Shown here in pieces: positions 44,569 through 53,322 of a stretch of DNA of 64,000 bases. Both the position numbers and the translations under genes were made by a program. The notes below the pieces were generated by a model that worked only from the letters and a program-made list of their open reading frames with translations, did not search any database and was not told the DNA's origin. This DNA comes from Myxococcales bacterium 68-20 (GTDB taxonomy: Bacteria > Myxococcota_A > Polyangia > Polyangiales > Polyangiaceae), in contig MKVQ01000042.1 of the NCBI GenBank assembly GCA_001899635.1, positions 1 through 64,000 on the forward strand, written 5' to 3'. The stretch's first letter is position 1; every line of letters starts with the position of its first letter.

Positions 44569-47514
44569 ATGGCTCTGTCTTCCTCGCCTCATCCGTACGC
44601 GGAGTTCGTCCACCGCGTGGAAAAGCCTGCTCGCTACCTCGGCGGCGAATATGGCGCCGTGAAGAAGGAGTGGGACGCGGCCCAGGCGCACGTGTGCCTG
44701 GCGTTCCCCGACGTCTACGACATCGGGATGAGCCATCTCGGCTTCAAGATCCTCTACAAGATCTTGAACGACGACCCGCGCACGCTCGGCGAGCGCTGCT
44801 ACGTCCCCTGGGTCGACATGGAGAAGGAGCTCCGCACGCGAGAGCTTCCGCTCGTGTCGCTCGAGAGCGCCCGACCGCTCGTGGACTTCGACGTCGTCGG
44901 CTTCTCGCTCCAGTTCGAGCTCACGTACACGAACATCCTCACGATGCTCGACCTCGGGCGGATCCCGCTCCTCTCGTCGGAGCGCGGCGAGGACGACCCG
45001 CTCATCATCGCCGGTGGCCCGACCGCCACGCACCCCGAGCCGCTCGCGACCATCATCGACGCGTTCGTCATCGGAGACGGCGAGGAGCGCGCAACGGATC
45101 TCGCGATCCTCTGGACCGACCTCAAGAAGAAGGGCGTGCCGCGCAAGGAGCGCCTCCTCGAGATCGCGAAGCTGTCCGGCATCTACGTGCCGTCGCTCTA
45201 CGCGCTCGCGATCGATCCCGACACCGGGTTCGAGGTCGTCGATCGCCCCGAGGTCCCCGGGCTCGCGCTTCCGGTGCGACGGAACATGCTCGACGATCTC
45301 AACAAGTTCCCCTTCCCGCACGACGGTCCCGTCGGCGGCCCGGAGGCGATCTTCGACCGGATGTCGATCGAGATCGCGCGCGGCTGCACCGAGGGATGCC
45401 GCTTCTGCCAGGCCGGGATGATCTACCGCCCGGTGCGCGAGCGCGATCCGGAGCAGGTCGTCGACACGCTCGTCAGGGCGGTGAAGGAGTCGGGCTACGA
45501 CGGCGTGAGCCTCACGTCGCTCTCGACCGCGGACTACTCCTGCATCGCACCGCTGATCCAGAAGGTCACCGAGAAGCTCGCCCCGGAGAAGGTGTCGCTC
45601 GGCGTCTCCTCCCTCCGCGCCTACGGCCTCAGCGAGGACGTCCTCGACGACATGCGCAAGGTCCGCGCGAGCGGCGTCACCTTCGCGCCCGAGGCCGGCA
45701 GCCAGCGCATGCGTGACGTCGTGAACAAGAACGTCACCGAAGAGCAGCTCATGACCACCGCCGAGCGCATCTTCTCGCGCGGGTGGGACAGAATGAAGCT
45801 CTACTTCATGATCGGCCTCCCGACCGAGGAGGAGGCCGACGTCCGCGAGATCGTGAAGGTGGGCAAGCGCGCCCGCGAGGTCGGAAAGCGCGTCCGCAAG
45901 GAGAAGAGCAACGCCGGGCCGCCGATGGTCACGGTGAGCGTCTCGACCCACGTGCCGAAGCCGCACACGCCCTTCCAGTGGTGCGCGATGGACACGGAGG
46001 ACCACGTCGTCGAGAAGCAGCGCTGGCTCAAGGATGAGGTGAAGACGGCCAAGGGCGTCGACCTCCGCATGCACGACAGCCGTACGAGCTGGCTCGAGGG
46101 CGTCTTCGCGCGCGGTGATCGCAAGCTCGGACGCGTGCTCGTTCGCGCGTACAAGAACGGCGCGCGCTTCGACTCGTGGGAAGACCAGCTCAAGATCGGC
46201 GTCTGGGAAGAGGCGTTCCGCGAGGAGGGGATCGTCCCCGCCGACTACCTCGGCACGCTCCCGGTGAGCGCCCGCCTGCCGTGGAGCCACATCGACGTCG
46301 GTCTCGAAGAGGGCTTCCTCCTGCGTGAGTACAGGAAGGCGCTGAAGAGCCGCCTCAGCCCGCCCTGCGGAAAGGCCGCCGGCGCGTTTGTCCATCACAC
46401 GAACCTCGAGGACTCGGAGAAGGATCAGCGAAAGCTGGTCTGCTACGACTGCGGCGTCGCCTGCGATCTCTCCGCGATGCGCAGCGAGCGGCTCGTCTAC
46501 CTGACGCGGCTCGGAGCGAAGAAGCCGCGCGTGAAGGAGCAGCCGCCCGCGCCCGAAGCTGCGCCGCCCGCTGCACCCGAGCCCGCGATCGCGTCGAGCC
46601 CGGCTCCGTCTGCCGACGCGAGCACGCTCGACGTCGCCGCCCCGCCGAAGAAGAAGGGGCCCGCCCCGCCGCCGCGGATCGTGCAGGGAGACGCCCGCCG
46701 TACGCGCTTCATCTACGCGAAGGTCGGGCCGATGGCCTACCTCTCCCATCTCGACCTGATCCGCGCGCTTCCGCGCTCGTTCCGGCGGATCAACGTCCCG
46801 CTCTATTACACGTCCGGCTTCCACCCGAAGCCCGACATGACGTTCTCCCCTGCCCTCTCGCTCGGCGTCGCGAGCCTCGCCGAGATCCTCGACGTGAAGC
46901 TCACCGTCGACGTCGATCCGATGGCGCTCGCCGCCGAGCTCACGCGCAACTCGCCCGAGGGCCTCGTCTGGAGGACGGGCACCCTGCTCGGTCCGACCGA
47001 CCGTGGCGTGTCCAAAGCGATCGACGGCGCGCGCTACGCCGTCGGCATCCCGCGGCGCGCGCTCGACGCGATCGGCGGCGAGGAGCGCCTCCGAGCCGAG
47101 GTCGAGCGCGTGCTCGCTGCGCCGGAGGTCCGGCTCGTTCGCCGCTTCGAGCGAGGGCTCGCGAAGGCGGTCGACGTCAAGCGCTTCCTCAAGGAGCTCT
47201 CCCCGCTCGATCCCCGCGCGGCTGTTTTCCTCGACGAAGGCCGCGTCGCTGGCGATCTCGTCCCGCTCCTCGTCGACGTGTCGATCACGGGCGAGGGAGG
47301 CGTGAAGATCTCCGAGGTGATGGAGGCGCTCTTCGGCAAGAACGAGGACGGCGACGTCGCGATCCCGTACCACGCCGTCCGCGCCGAGCTCGGGCTCTGG
47401 CACGAAGGCCGGATCGTCTCCCCGGGCGATCTCGCCATGCTGCGCGAGCTCGCACCGCCGCCCGCTCCCAAGCCGGTCGCGGCATCGAGCGCCGTCGCCG
47501 AAGCCTCTCAGTAA
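44569..47514 (+). CDS. Fused radical SAM (TIGR03960-like) and DUF2344 protein
   Basis: A 981-residue protein. Residues 1-200 form a B12-binding-like domain (FPDVYDIGMSHLGFKILY). Radical SAM motif RGCTEGCRFCQAG has normal CX3CX2C spacing, followed by LTSLSTADYSC and APEAGSQRMR. A Cys-containing region (KLVCYDCGVACDL) leads to a Pro/Ala-rich linker (about 655-700) and a C-terminal DUF2344/TIGR03936 domain (FIYAKVGPMAYLSHLDLIRA, YTSGFHPKPDM). In many bacteria the two parts are fused or adjacent and associated with ribosomal genes. The exact substrate is unknown. ATG 44569 follows a long non-coding stretch. Confidence 0.92.
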   Translation: MALSSSPHPYAEFVHRVEKPARYLGGEYGAVKKEWDAAQAHVCLAFPDVYDIGMSHLGFKILYKILNDDPRTLGERCYVPWVDMEKELRTRELPLVSLESARPLVDFDVVGFSLQFELTYTNILTMLDLGRIPLLSSERGEDDPLIIAGGPTATHPEPLATIIDAFVIGDGEERATDLAILWTDLKKKGVPRKERLLEIAKLSGIYVPSLYALAIDPDTGFEVVDRPEVPGLALPVRRNMLDDLNKFPFPHDGPVGGPEAIFDRMSIEIARGCTEGCRFCQAGMIYRPVRERDPEQVVDTLVRAVKESGYDGVSLTSLSTADYSCIAPLIQKVTEKLAPEKVSLGVSSLRAYGLSEDVLDDMRKVRASGVTFAPEAGSQRMRDVVNKNVTEEQLMTTAERIFSRGWDRMKLYFMIGLPTEEEADVREIVKVGKRAREVGKRVRKEKSNAGPPMVTVSVSTHVPKPHTPFQWCAMDTEDHVVEKQRWLKDEVKTAKGVDLRMHDSRTSWLEGVFARGDRKLGRVLVRAYKNGARFDSWEDQLKIGVWEEAFREEGIVPADYLGTLPVSARLPWSHIDVGLEEGFLLREYRKALKSRLSPPCGKAAGAFVHHTNLEDSEKDQRKLVCYDCGVACDLSAMRSERLVYLTRLGAKKPRVKEQPPAPEAAPPAAPEPAIASSPAPSADASTLDVAAPPKKKGPAPPPRIVQGDARRTRFIYAKVGPMAYLSHLDLIRALPRSFRRINVPLYYTSGFHPKPDMTFSPALSLGVASLAEILDVKLTVDVDPMALAAELTRNSPEGLVWRTGTLLGPTDRGVSKAIDGARYAVGIPRRALDAIGGEERLRAEVERVLAAPEVRLVRRFERGLAKAVDVKRFLKELSPLDPRAAVFLDEGRVAGDLVPLLVDVSITGEGGVKISEVMEALFGKNEDGDVAIPYHAVRAELGLWHEGRIVSPGDLAMLRELAPPPAPKPVAASSAVAEASQ

Positions 47515-47723
47515 GAGGGGGGCGCTCGAACATCGCGCTGAGCACCGAGCGCATCGGGGCCGGTTGCAATGCGCTCGAGCTCTTCCATGGCGCGGGCCAA
47601 GGGACCTCCCGTGAGGGTGAGCCGGTCTTTCTCGGAAGCCGGCTCCATCCGGTGCAGGCGGTCGATCGCCTCGTCAGACGCAGTCTGCAGACGACCATAA
47701 AGCTCTGCCTTTGTTTGCTCCAA
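47508..47723 (-). CDS. Possible small helical protein
   Basis: A 71-residue frame starting at TTG, with a regular amphipathic pattern (EAIDRLHRMEP, ARAMEELERIATGPDALG). It overlaps the end of the fused radical SAM gene by 7 bases tail to tail. Composition looks coding, but the start codon and ribosome site are weak. No family recognised. Confidence 0.35.
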   Translation of the reverse strand: MEQTKAELYGRLQTASDEAIDRLHRMEPASEKDRLTLTGGPLARAMEELERIATGPDALGAQRDVRAPPSY

Positions 47724-47810
47724 CCCCGACGCGGCGGGGCCGGTGACGAGGCGACCTGCCGGCTCGAAATTCCGAGGAGCAGGGCCCCGCCCGACGTATG
47801 GTGCCGGACC

Positions 47811-48857
47811 ATGCGTTCGCTCAATCTGCTCTCTGTCTTCTGCTTCGTCTCGCTGTCCGCCGCGTGCCAGCCGCGCAAGCCCCCCGCCCCCGTCGCTCCC
47901 GTGTCGAGCGTGAGCCCCGAATTGAAGGCGGCGCTCGAGAAGGCGATCGCGTGCAAGTACGAAGAGGGCGCCTTCGACAAGGAGTGCGAGGGCATCAAGG
48001 CTTGGGAAGCGAACACCGAGCTGGCGAATGCGCAGCTCCTCGAGTTGCTTCCGAGCGACGACGCGAAGGTGCGCACGCTCGTCGCCGAGAGGCTGGCTGT
48101 TCAGCTCACGGCCGACAACGCCGACAAAGAGTCACTCACGGTCTTCTTGGATGTGGCCGAGAAGGAGAAGGTCGACTCCATCGCCAAGACGCTCGCAGGC
48201 GGCGCTGCCAAGATCGACCTCGGAAAGTTCGGCCTCCTCGATCGCGGGATCGCAATCGCCAAGGCCCATGGCGTCCATGACTATCAGGAGACCTACGCGA
48301 ACGGGCTCAAGAGCGAGAGCGAGCCCGACAAGGTCGTCGCCTATGCAGGCGACCTCGCGAAGTCCGAAGACAAGGCGCTGCGCAACGCGGCGCTGAGCAT
48401 GTACGGAAATCTGAAGGCGACGCGGCCCGAGGCTGCGTGCACGGGCATGGAGGCCCTGCGCGCGGACAAGGATGCCTCCCTCGCCCAGCTCGCCACGTCG
48501 GAGCTCGCGCGCGAGGGTAAGTGCGCTCCCCAGCACGACGGCATCTTGACCAGCCTCGAGGAGATGAAGCTCCCGAAGAATCCTGCCGCCGCGGAGCCGT
48601 TCGTGGGCGTCGTGGTCGAGAGCATCTGCCAGAACGAAGGCAAGACGCCCGCGCAGCGGGATCGTTCGCTGGCTCTTGCCAAGCAGGTCTCCGAGACGGC
48701 CGCCATCCACGCAGACACGCGCGTCCACACGCTCGCTGCCGTTCTCGCGTGCGATCCCAAGGGTGGCCCTGCGTTCCTCAAGAAGCTTTCGAAGGACAAG
48801 GACGCGACGGTCTCCGCCCGCGCCAAGACTCTGCTCGAAGGCATCTCGAAGAAGTGA
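47811..48857 (+). CDS. HEAT-like repeat lipoprotein
   Basis: A 348-residue lipoprotein (LSAAC, Cys19) with a short Pro-rich linker. The mature part is almost wholly alpha-helical, with repeated units of the kind DAKVRTLVAERLAVQL, KALRNAALSMYGNL and DATVSARAKTLLEG, which resemble HEAT/armadillo solenoids. Such proteins usually bind partners. The codon mix is a little less GC-biased than its neighbours. Convergent with the sigma-factor block that ends at 48921. Confidence 0.72.
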   Translation: MRSLNLLSVFCFVSLSAACQPRKPPAPVAPVSSVSPELKAALEKAIACKYEEGAFDKECEGIKAWEANTELANAQLLELLPSDDAKVRTLVAERLAVQLTADNADKESLTVFLDVAEKEKVDSIAKTLAGGAAKIDLGKFGLLDRGIAIAKAHGVHDYQETYANGLKSESEPDKVVAYAGDLAKSEDKALRNAALSMYGNLKATRPEAACTGMEALRADKDASLAQLATSELAREGKCAPQHDGILTSLEEMKLPKNPAAAEPFVGVVVESICQNEGKTPAQRDRSLALAKQVSETAAIHADTRVHTLAAVLACDPKGGPAFLKKLSKDKDATVSARAKTLLEGISKK

Positions 48858-48920
48858 TCCTCGGGCGGCGTCGCAGGGCGTGTCCGCCCTTGCGACGCCG
48901 CCGCGCTCACGTGCGACTCG

Positions 48921-50723
48921 CTAGTTTACGACCGGGACCTGCGTGTCGTTGATCGGCCGGCTGCCCATGCCACCGGCGTAGCCGTAGCTCGCGCAGTAGC
49001 CCGTTCCCCAGACGGAGACCGAGAACGGCCCGGTGCTCCGCGCCTCGTGCCGGCCGTAGCCGCACGTGCCTACCCCGAACGGCTTCGGAACGCCGCCCTC
49101 GGTCACGTGGACCCACGCGTACTCGTACTGTCCCGCGTTACCAAGCGGCTTCCAGTCGGTGATCTCACCGGCGCACTCGACCGTGACGGGGTGAAATCCC
49201 TTCGTCGTCCTGCGACGCACGAGAGTGAGGGTCGTCTCCGGATACGTGTAGTCCGTAAAGAAGACGTATCGGTCCAGGAACTGGTCCGACGGGACGACGT
49301 TGACGAAGTCCGGATCGCCGAGGTTGTTCCCGCCGACCATCTGCGCGCCCGTCATGAACACGGCGGCGTAGAACGGGTGCTGGGAGTCCTGCGACCTGAC
49401 GGTCACGAGCTGGTCGGTCATGAAGTTCACGACCTGACCGGCTTCGAGCGTCTCGGGCGCACCGAGGGGGCGTGCGGGATCGTACGTCAGCTTCGTGCCG
49501 TTCACGGCGCCGACGAGGCGCCACGGGACGGTCTCACGTGCCTCGATGTTCGTGCCGACGCCCGAGCCGATGCGCGGCCGATACGGCACGAGCGCATATT
49601 CGCTGCCCCACGCCGAGATAGGCGGGATCTGCTGCTGCGTCGCATCGCACGCCTGCTGGCTCGCCGGGATGTACGTGCACTCCGAGCCGCCGAACACCCC
49701 GACGGGCTTCGTCGTCTCGATCGGACTACCGCTCGTCTCCTCGGGCTGCGTAATCTGCAAGACCTCGCCACGCGAGAGCGTCCACGTCTGCGTAGCGCCC
49801 TTGGCGGTCCCGGTCACGCCGTTGCCGTCGTAGACGTCCACGCCGGGGCGCATTCGCACCTCCGTGTCGTCTTCGTCGGCGACGATCTGGAGCGTCGGCG
49901 AGCCAATCTTCGACGCGGCCCAGGCGTTCACCGCGAGGTAGTTCTTACCCCACGAAGAGATCGGCAAGAGGAGGGTCGCTGTCGGGAAGTACGAGTCGGC
50001 TCCACCGTACGGATAGATCGAATACGCGCTCACCGGCGCGTCAGTCGTGAGGCGGAAGGCGCGCGTGCGGGCCGTTCCGTGGGCGATGGGATCTCCTGCG
50101 AACGCGGGGACGACCGTCGGCGGACATGGGGAGTGCGAGCTACTTCGCCCAGGGCTCGGCCCCTGCGCCAAGAAGACGAGCGCCACCTTGCCCGGTGGAA
50201 GCGGCCCTTCGACACGCGTGTACGTGATGGTGCCGCCAGTCTTCTCGGCGAAATAGGTCGAGGCGGTGATATCGAGCGGCTCGGCCCCGAGCGCTGCAGA
50301 GATCGTCACCGGCCGGTCCCACGTGTTCGCGATCATCGCCGCGAAGCACGACCCAGCGCTGCCAGAGAGGCTGTTGTCGGGAGGCAGCGTCCGGAACGAG
50401 CAGCCGATCGAGCCCTTCGAAAGCTCCGCGCTCGTGCAGGGATCGACGCAGTTGCCGTCACCGCATCCCTCGTCGGGGCCGCACTCTTTGACGACCTCCT
50501 CTTCGCCCTCGCAACCTCGGAGAACCTTCTTGAGGTCGCGGGAGCATCGAAGCCCCTGGCACGAGGGCGGCGGCGGCGGGCTCGCGTCCTGATCGACGAG
50601 CCCCGGGCCGGGCGGCGCGTCACCGAGGAATTGTCGTTCGCTCGCCGCGCACGCGACGGCGGTGAGCGCCATCGCCCCGGAGGCGACCAGCAGAGCACGA
50701 AGCATGGGAGGCACGGTTCGCAT
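48921..50723 (-). CDS. IgGFc-binding domain lipoprotein
   Basis: A 600-residue surface lipoprotein (TAVAC, Cys25). After a Pro-rich linker and a Cys-rich part (CQGLRCSRDLKKVLRGC; about 40-85), the long C-terminal region matches the IgGFc_binding N-terminal-like domain family: SCFAAMIANTWDRPV, AYSIYPYGG, ATLLLPISSWGKNYL, EVLQIT and SGSPI. These beta-rich domains occur in large adhesive proteins. ATG 50723 is chosen for GAGGG five bases ahead. It is the last gene of the ECF-led block and starts 8 bases after the RCC1 gene stop. Confidence 0.82.
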   Translation of the reverse strand: MRTVPPMLRALLVASGAMALTAVACAASERQFLGDAPPGPGLVDQDASPPPPPSCQGLRCSRDLKKVLRGCEGEEEVVKECGPDEGCGDGNCVDPCTSAELSKGSIGCSFRTLPPDNSLSGSAGSCFAAMIANTWDRPVTISAALGAEPLDITASTYFAEKTGGTITYTRVEGPLPPGKVALVFLAQGPSPGRSSSHSPCPPTVVPAFAGDPIAHGTARTRAFRLTTDAPVSAYSIYPYGGADSYFPTATLLLPISSWGKNYLAVNAWAASKIGSPTLQIVADEDDTEVRMRPGVDVYDGNGVTGTAKGATQTWTLSRGEVLQITQPEETSGSPIETTKPVGVFGGSECTYIPASQQACDATQQQIPPISAWGSEYALVPYRPRIGSGVGTNIEARETVPWRLVGAVNGTKLTYDPARPLGAPETLEAGQVVNFMTDQLVTVRSQDSQHPFYAAVFMTGAQMVGGNNLGDPDFVNVVPSDQFLDRYVFFTDYTYPETTLTLVRRRTTKGFHPVTVECAGEITDWKPLGNAGQYEYAWVHVTEGGVPKPFGVGTCGYGRHEARSTGPFSVSVWGTGYCASYGYAGGMGSRPINDTQVPVVN

Positions 50724-50731
50724 GGGGGCCC

Positions 50732-52096
50732 TCACTGGAATACGACGGTCACCGGCGTGAGCTGAGCGCTGTTGCCGCGCGTCCCCTGACCGAGCTCACC
50801 GTTGGGGTTGCCGCCCCAGCAGACGACCTTGCCGCCCTGCACGAGGGCACACGTCGCGGAGTTGCTCGTGGCGACCTGGACGGCGTGCTCTTCGAACGCC
50901 GTGGCCTTGCCGAAGAAGGCGGTGAGCAGGCCCGAAGTGCCTCGCCCGAGCTGCCCGAGCCGATCGTCGCCGGTGCACTGGATCGAGCCGTCGGTCATGC
51001 GCACGCACGTCGTGTTCGCGGAGACGGCGACCTGCTGTGGGAAGGCCTTCTCTTTTTCGTCCGTGACGACCCCGGTGCGCGTGGGGAAGCGCTCCATGTC
51101 GGGAAGGCCCGTTCCGAGCGCGCCCTGCCTGTTGGTGCCCCAGCAGAAGACTTCGCCGTCGGCGATCGCGCACGCGTGGGCAGGACCAGCGGCGAAGCTC
51201 GTGACCTTGCTCAAGGTCGGGATGGGGAACGGGACCGGGTCGGGGTTGATCGAGCCCTCGCGTCCCGAGACCGCGCCCCAGCCAAGGAGCCGGCCGTCGT
51301 TCGTGAGCCCGAAGACCGACGTGAGCCCGCCACCGGTGCGGGTGACCTGGAACCCGTCGAGGTCGGCGGCGCCGGGGCCGCCCGCGGTGATCGCTCCAGC
51401 GTCCGGCCGAGCGAGCTGCTTCTGGTCGTTGCCGCCCCAGCAGTAGGCGTCGCCGCCCGCGCCGAGCGCGCAGACGCTCCGATGGCCGACGTCGACGCGA
51501 GCGACCTCCGCGTCGAGCGCGACGTCGGTAGGCGTGGGATGTCGGAGCGTGTCGACGAGCGCGGGTGCCTCTCTCAGCCCGAGCTGCCCCTGCCGATTGC
51601 CGCCCCAGCACAGGACGCCTCCGTCGGCGTTGCGCGCGCACGTAGCGAACTCCGCCGCGCTGATCTGCGTGGCGTTCGACACGCCCACGACGGCGGTCGG
51701 GCGGAAGCCCGCATCGGCGCCTCCGTCGATGTCGCCGATGCCGAGCGCCCCCCTGCTGTTGTCTCCCCAACAGCGGATGGTGCCGTCGTCGAGGAGCGCG
51801 CAGAAGTGACTCTCTCCGGCCACGAGCTGCGTCGCGCAGGGAGTCGTCGCGCAGATCACGGCTTCATCCGAGGCGTCGTAATCGGGCTTCGGTGGCGGTG
51901 CGGCGTCGGCCTCGGCGTCGCTCGTCCCGCCATCGCTCTCCTCCACCACGGGCGGAAGCGAAGCCTCGGGCGTGCTCGCCGAGTCTGGCGTCTCGACGAA
52001 CGACTCGCGAGGATCGTCGGAGCTGCACGCGATGAGCGCTGCGGTGGAGACCGACAGCACGGACGAGAAGAGAAGGAACGCGCGAAGACGGATCAT
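50732..52096 (-). CDS. RCC1-repeat lipoprotein
   Basis: A 454-residue lipoprotein (LIAC, Cys24) with an acidic linker and then RCC1-type blades, each with a xxHxCAL...G-xxCWGxNxxGQLG pattern: GESHFCALLDDGTIRCWGDN, GGVLCWGGNRQGQLG, GGDAYCWGGNDQKQL, DGEVFCWGTNRQGALG, GSIQCTGDDRLGQLG, GKVVCWGGNPNGELG. This should fold as a seven-bladed propeller on the outer surface and bind a partner. The ATG at 52096 has AAGGAG about 9 bases upstream. The preceding gene's stop lies 14 bases away. Confidence 0.85.
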   Translation of the reverse strand: MIRLRAFLLFSSVLSVSTAALIACSSDDPRESFVETPDSASTPEASLPPVVEESDGGTSDAEADAAPPPKPDYDASDEAVICATTPCATQLVAGESHFCALLDDGTIRCWGDNSRGALGIGDIDGGADAGFRPTAVVGVSNATQISAAEFATCARNADGGVLCWGGNRQGQLGLREAPALVDTLRHPTPTDVALDAEVARVDVGHRSVCALGAGGDAYCWGGNDQKQLARPDAGAITAGGPGAADLDGFQVTRTGGGLTSVFGLTNDGRLLGWGAVSGREGSINPDPVPFPIPTLSKVTSFAAGPAHACAIADGEVFCWGTNRQGALGTGLPDMERFPTRTGVVTDEKEKAFPQQVAVSANTTCVRMTDGSIQCTGDDRLGQLGRGTSGLLTAFFGKATAFEEHAVQVATSNSATCALVQGGKVVCWGGNPNGELGQGTRGNSAQLTPVTVVFQ

Positions 52097-52110
52097 TGTT
52101 CGATGCTCCT

Positions 52111-53322
52111 TCAAAGCGACTCAGGAGCGCCTTTGTGGAGGGCGATGCCTTCGCCGACGGCCCAGACGTCGCTGGTGCCCGTGCCCCAGATCGCGTTGAA
52201 CGTCTTGATGACCGGGAGGAGGTCATCGAGCGCGATCTGCCCGATGCTCCATTTCACGCCGTCCCAGTGGCGAAGGCGCCCGAAGATGCCGCCGAGCCAG
52301 ATGTCGTTCGCGTCGGCGCCCCAGACGGCGATGTGCGCGTAGTCGACCGTGTCGTACTTGGTCCAGGTGAACGTCGCGCCGTCATCGGCGCTCGCGCCCC
52401 TGTAGTACGTCCCCGCTGGACCGAACCCGAGGAGGAAGACGTCGGTCCGCGAGATCGAGGCGGCGCCCCTGAAGTTGCTGCTCGCGGCGGCTGGGCCGGC
52501 CGAACTCCAGGTGAAGCCGCCAGCGCCATCCGGCCTCCGGTGGAGCGCCCGTCCGCTGCTGTATCCGGTATCACCGGCGACCCACACGTCGTCGGCCCCC
52601 GTTCCCCAGACCTTGCTGAAGCGACCGGGGAACTCGGTCGAGACGGGATCGCTCGTCCAGTCCGTATCCGGGTCGGGGCCCGCGCCAGGCCCCGCGTAGT
52701 GAAGGATCCGACCGCCGTTGAAGGAGCTCGCCGGCACGGCCGTGTAGCCGACGGCCCAGACGTCGGCAGCACCGGTACCCCAGATCGAATACACGGGCAC
52801 CGAGGCCGGGACCGCGGTCCACGTGATCGTGCTCGGGCTCGTCCCGGTCCCGTGGAGGAGACCATTCGCTCCGCCGACCCAGAGGTCCGTCGGGCCACTT
52901 CCCCAGACAGCATGCAGCGCGGTTCCGGCCGCGTGGCTCTGGACCCAAGCCTTGCCGTCCCAGCGCAGGATGTTGCCTTGCGTGCTGACGGTCCAGACGG
53001 TGCCTTGCCCGTCACCCCACACGTCGCGCAGCGTCTGAGCGTCCGGCACCACCGTGTGGCACCAGCCCTGCTTCGTGCACGTCGGCTTCGTGACCGAGGC
53101 GTCGGAGGCGTCGGAGGCGTCCGCGCCCGCGTCGGTCGGGCTCGGATCCGCATCCGGTACGCTGCCGTCTTCGTCGGAGGGGATCGGCGAAGGCTGAGTG
53201 CCAGAGTCCTCCTGCCCGTCAGGTCCGTCTACGACGCGGACGCCGCTCGCATCGCTGCATGCGACGGCGACGGGAACGAGCGCCGTCGCGAGGACGATGA
53301 GTCGGAGAATCGCGGCCTTCAT
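52111..53322 (-). CDS. Beta-propeller-like surface lipoprotein, copy 2
   Basis: A 403-residue lipoprotein (VAVAC, Cys22), with an Asp/Ser/Ala linker and Cys pair (PTCTKQGWCH), then six or more repeats centred on VWGxGxxDvWxxG: LRDVWGDGQGTVWTV, HAVWGSGPTDLWVGG, YSIWGTGAADVWAVG, SKVWGTGADDVWVAG, AVWGADANDIWLGG, NAIWGTGTSDVWAVG. These make a propeller. It is paralogous to the next gene upstream, with which it shares an ATGA start/stop overlap. AAGGAG precedes its ATG. Confidence 0.82.
   Translation of the reverse strand: MKAAILRLIVLATALVPVAVACSDASGVRVVDGPDGQEDSGTQPSPIPSDEDGSVPDADPSPTDAGADASDASDASVTKPTCTKQGWCHTVVPDAQTLRDVWGDGQGTVWTVSTQGNILRWDGKAWVQSHAAGTALHAVWGSGPTDLWVGGANGLLHGTGTSPSTITWTAVPASVPVYSIWGTGAADVWAVGYTAVPASSFNGGRILHYAGPGAGPDPDTDWTSDPVSTEFPGRFSKVWGTGADDVWVAGDTGYSSGRALHRRPDGAGGFTWSSAGPAAASSNFRGAASISRTDVFLLGFGPAGTYYRGASADDGATFTWTKYDTVDYAHIAVWGADANDIWLGGIFGRLRHWDGVKWSIGQIALDDLLPVIKTFNAIWGTGTSDVWAVGEGIALHKGAPESL

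Noticed and set aside
44317-47403. A minus-strand frame of about 1028 codons
   Set aside because: It mirrors the fused radical SAM gene, whose motifs are clear; the mirror protein is Arg/Glu/Val-rich without domains.
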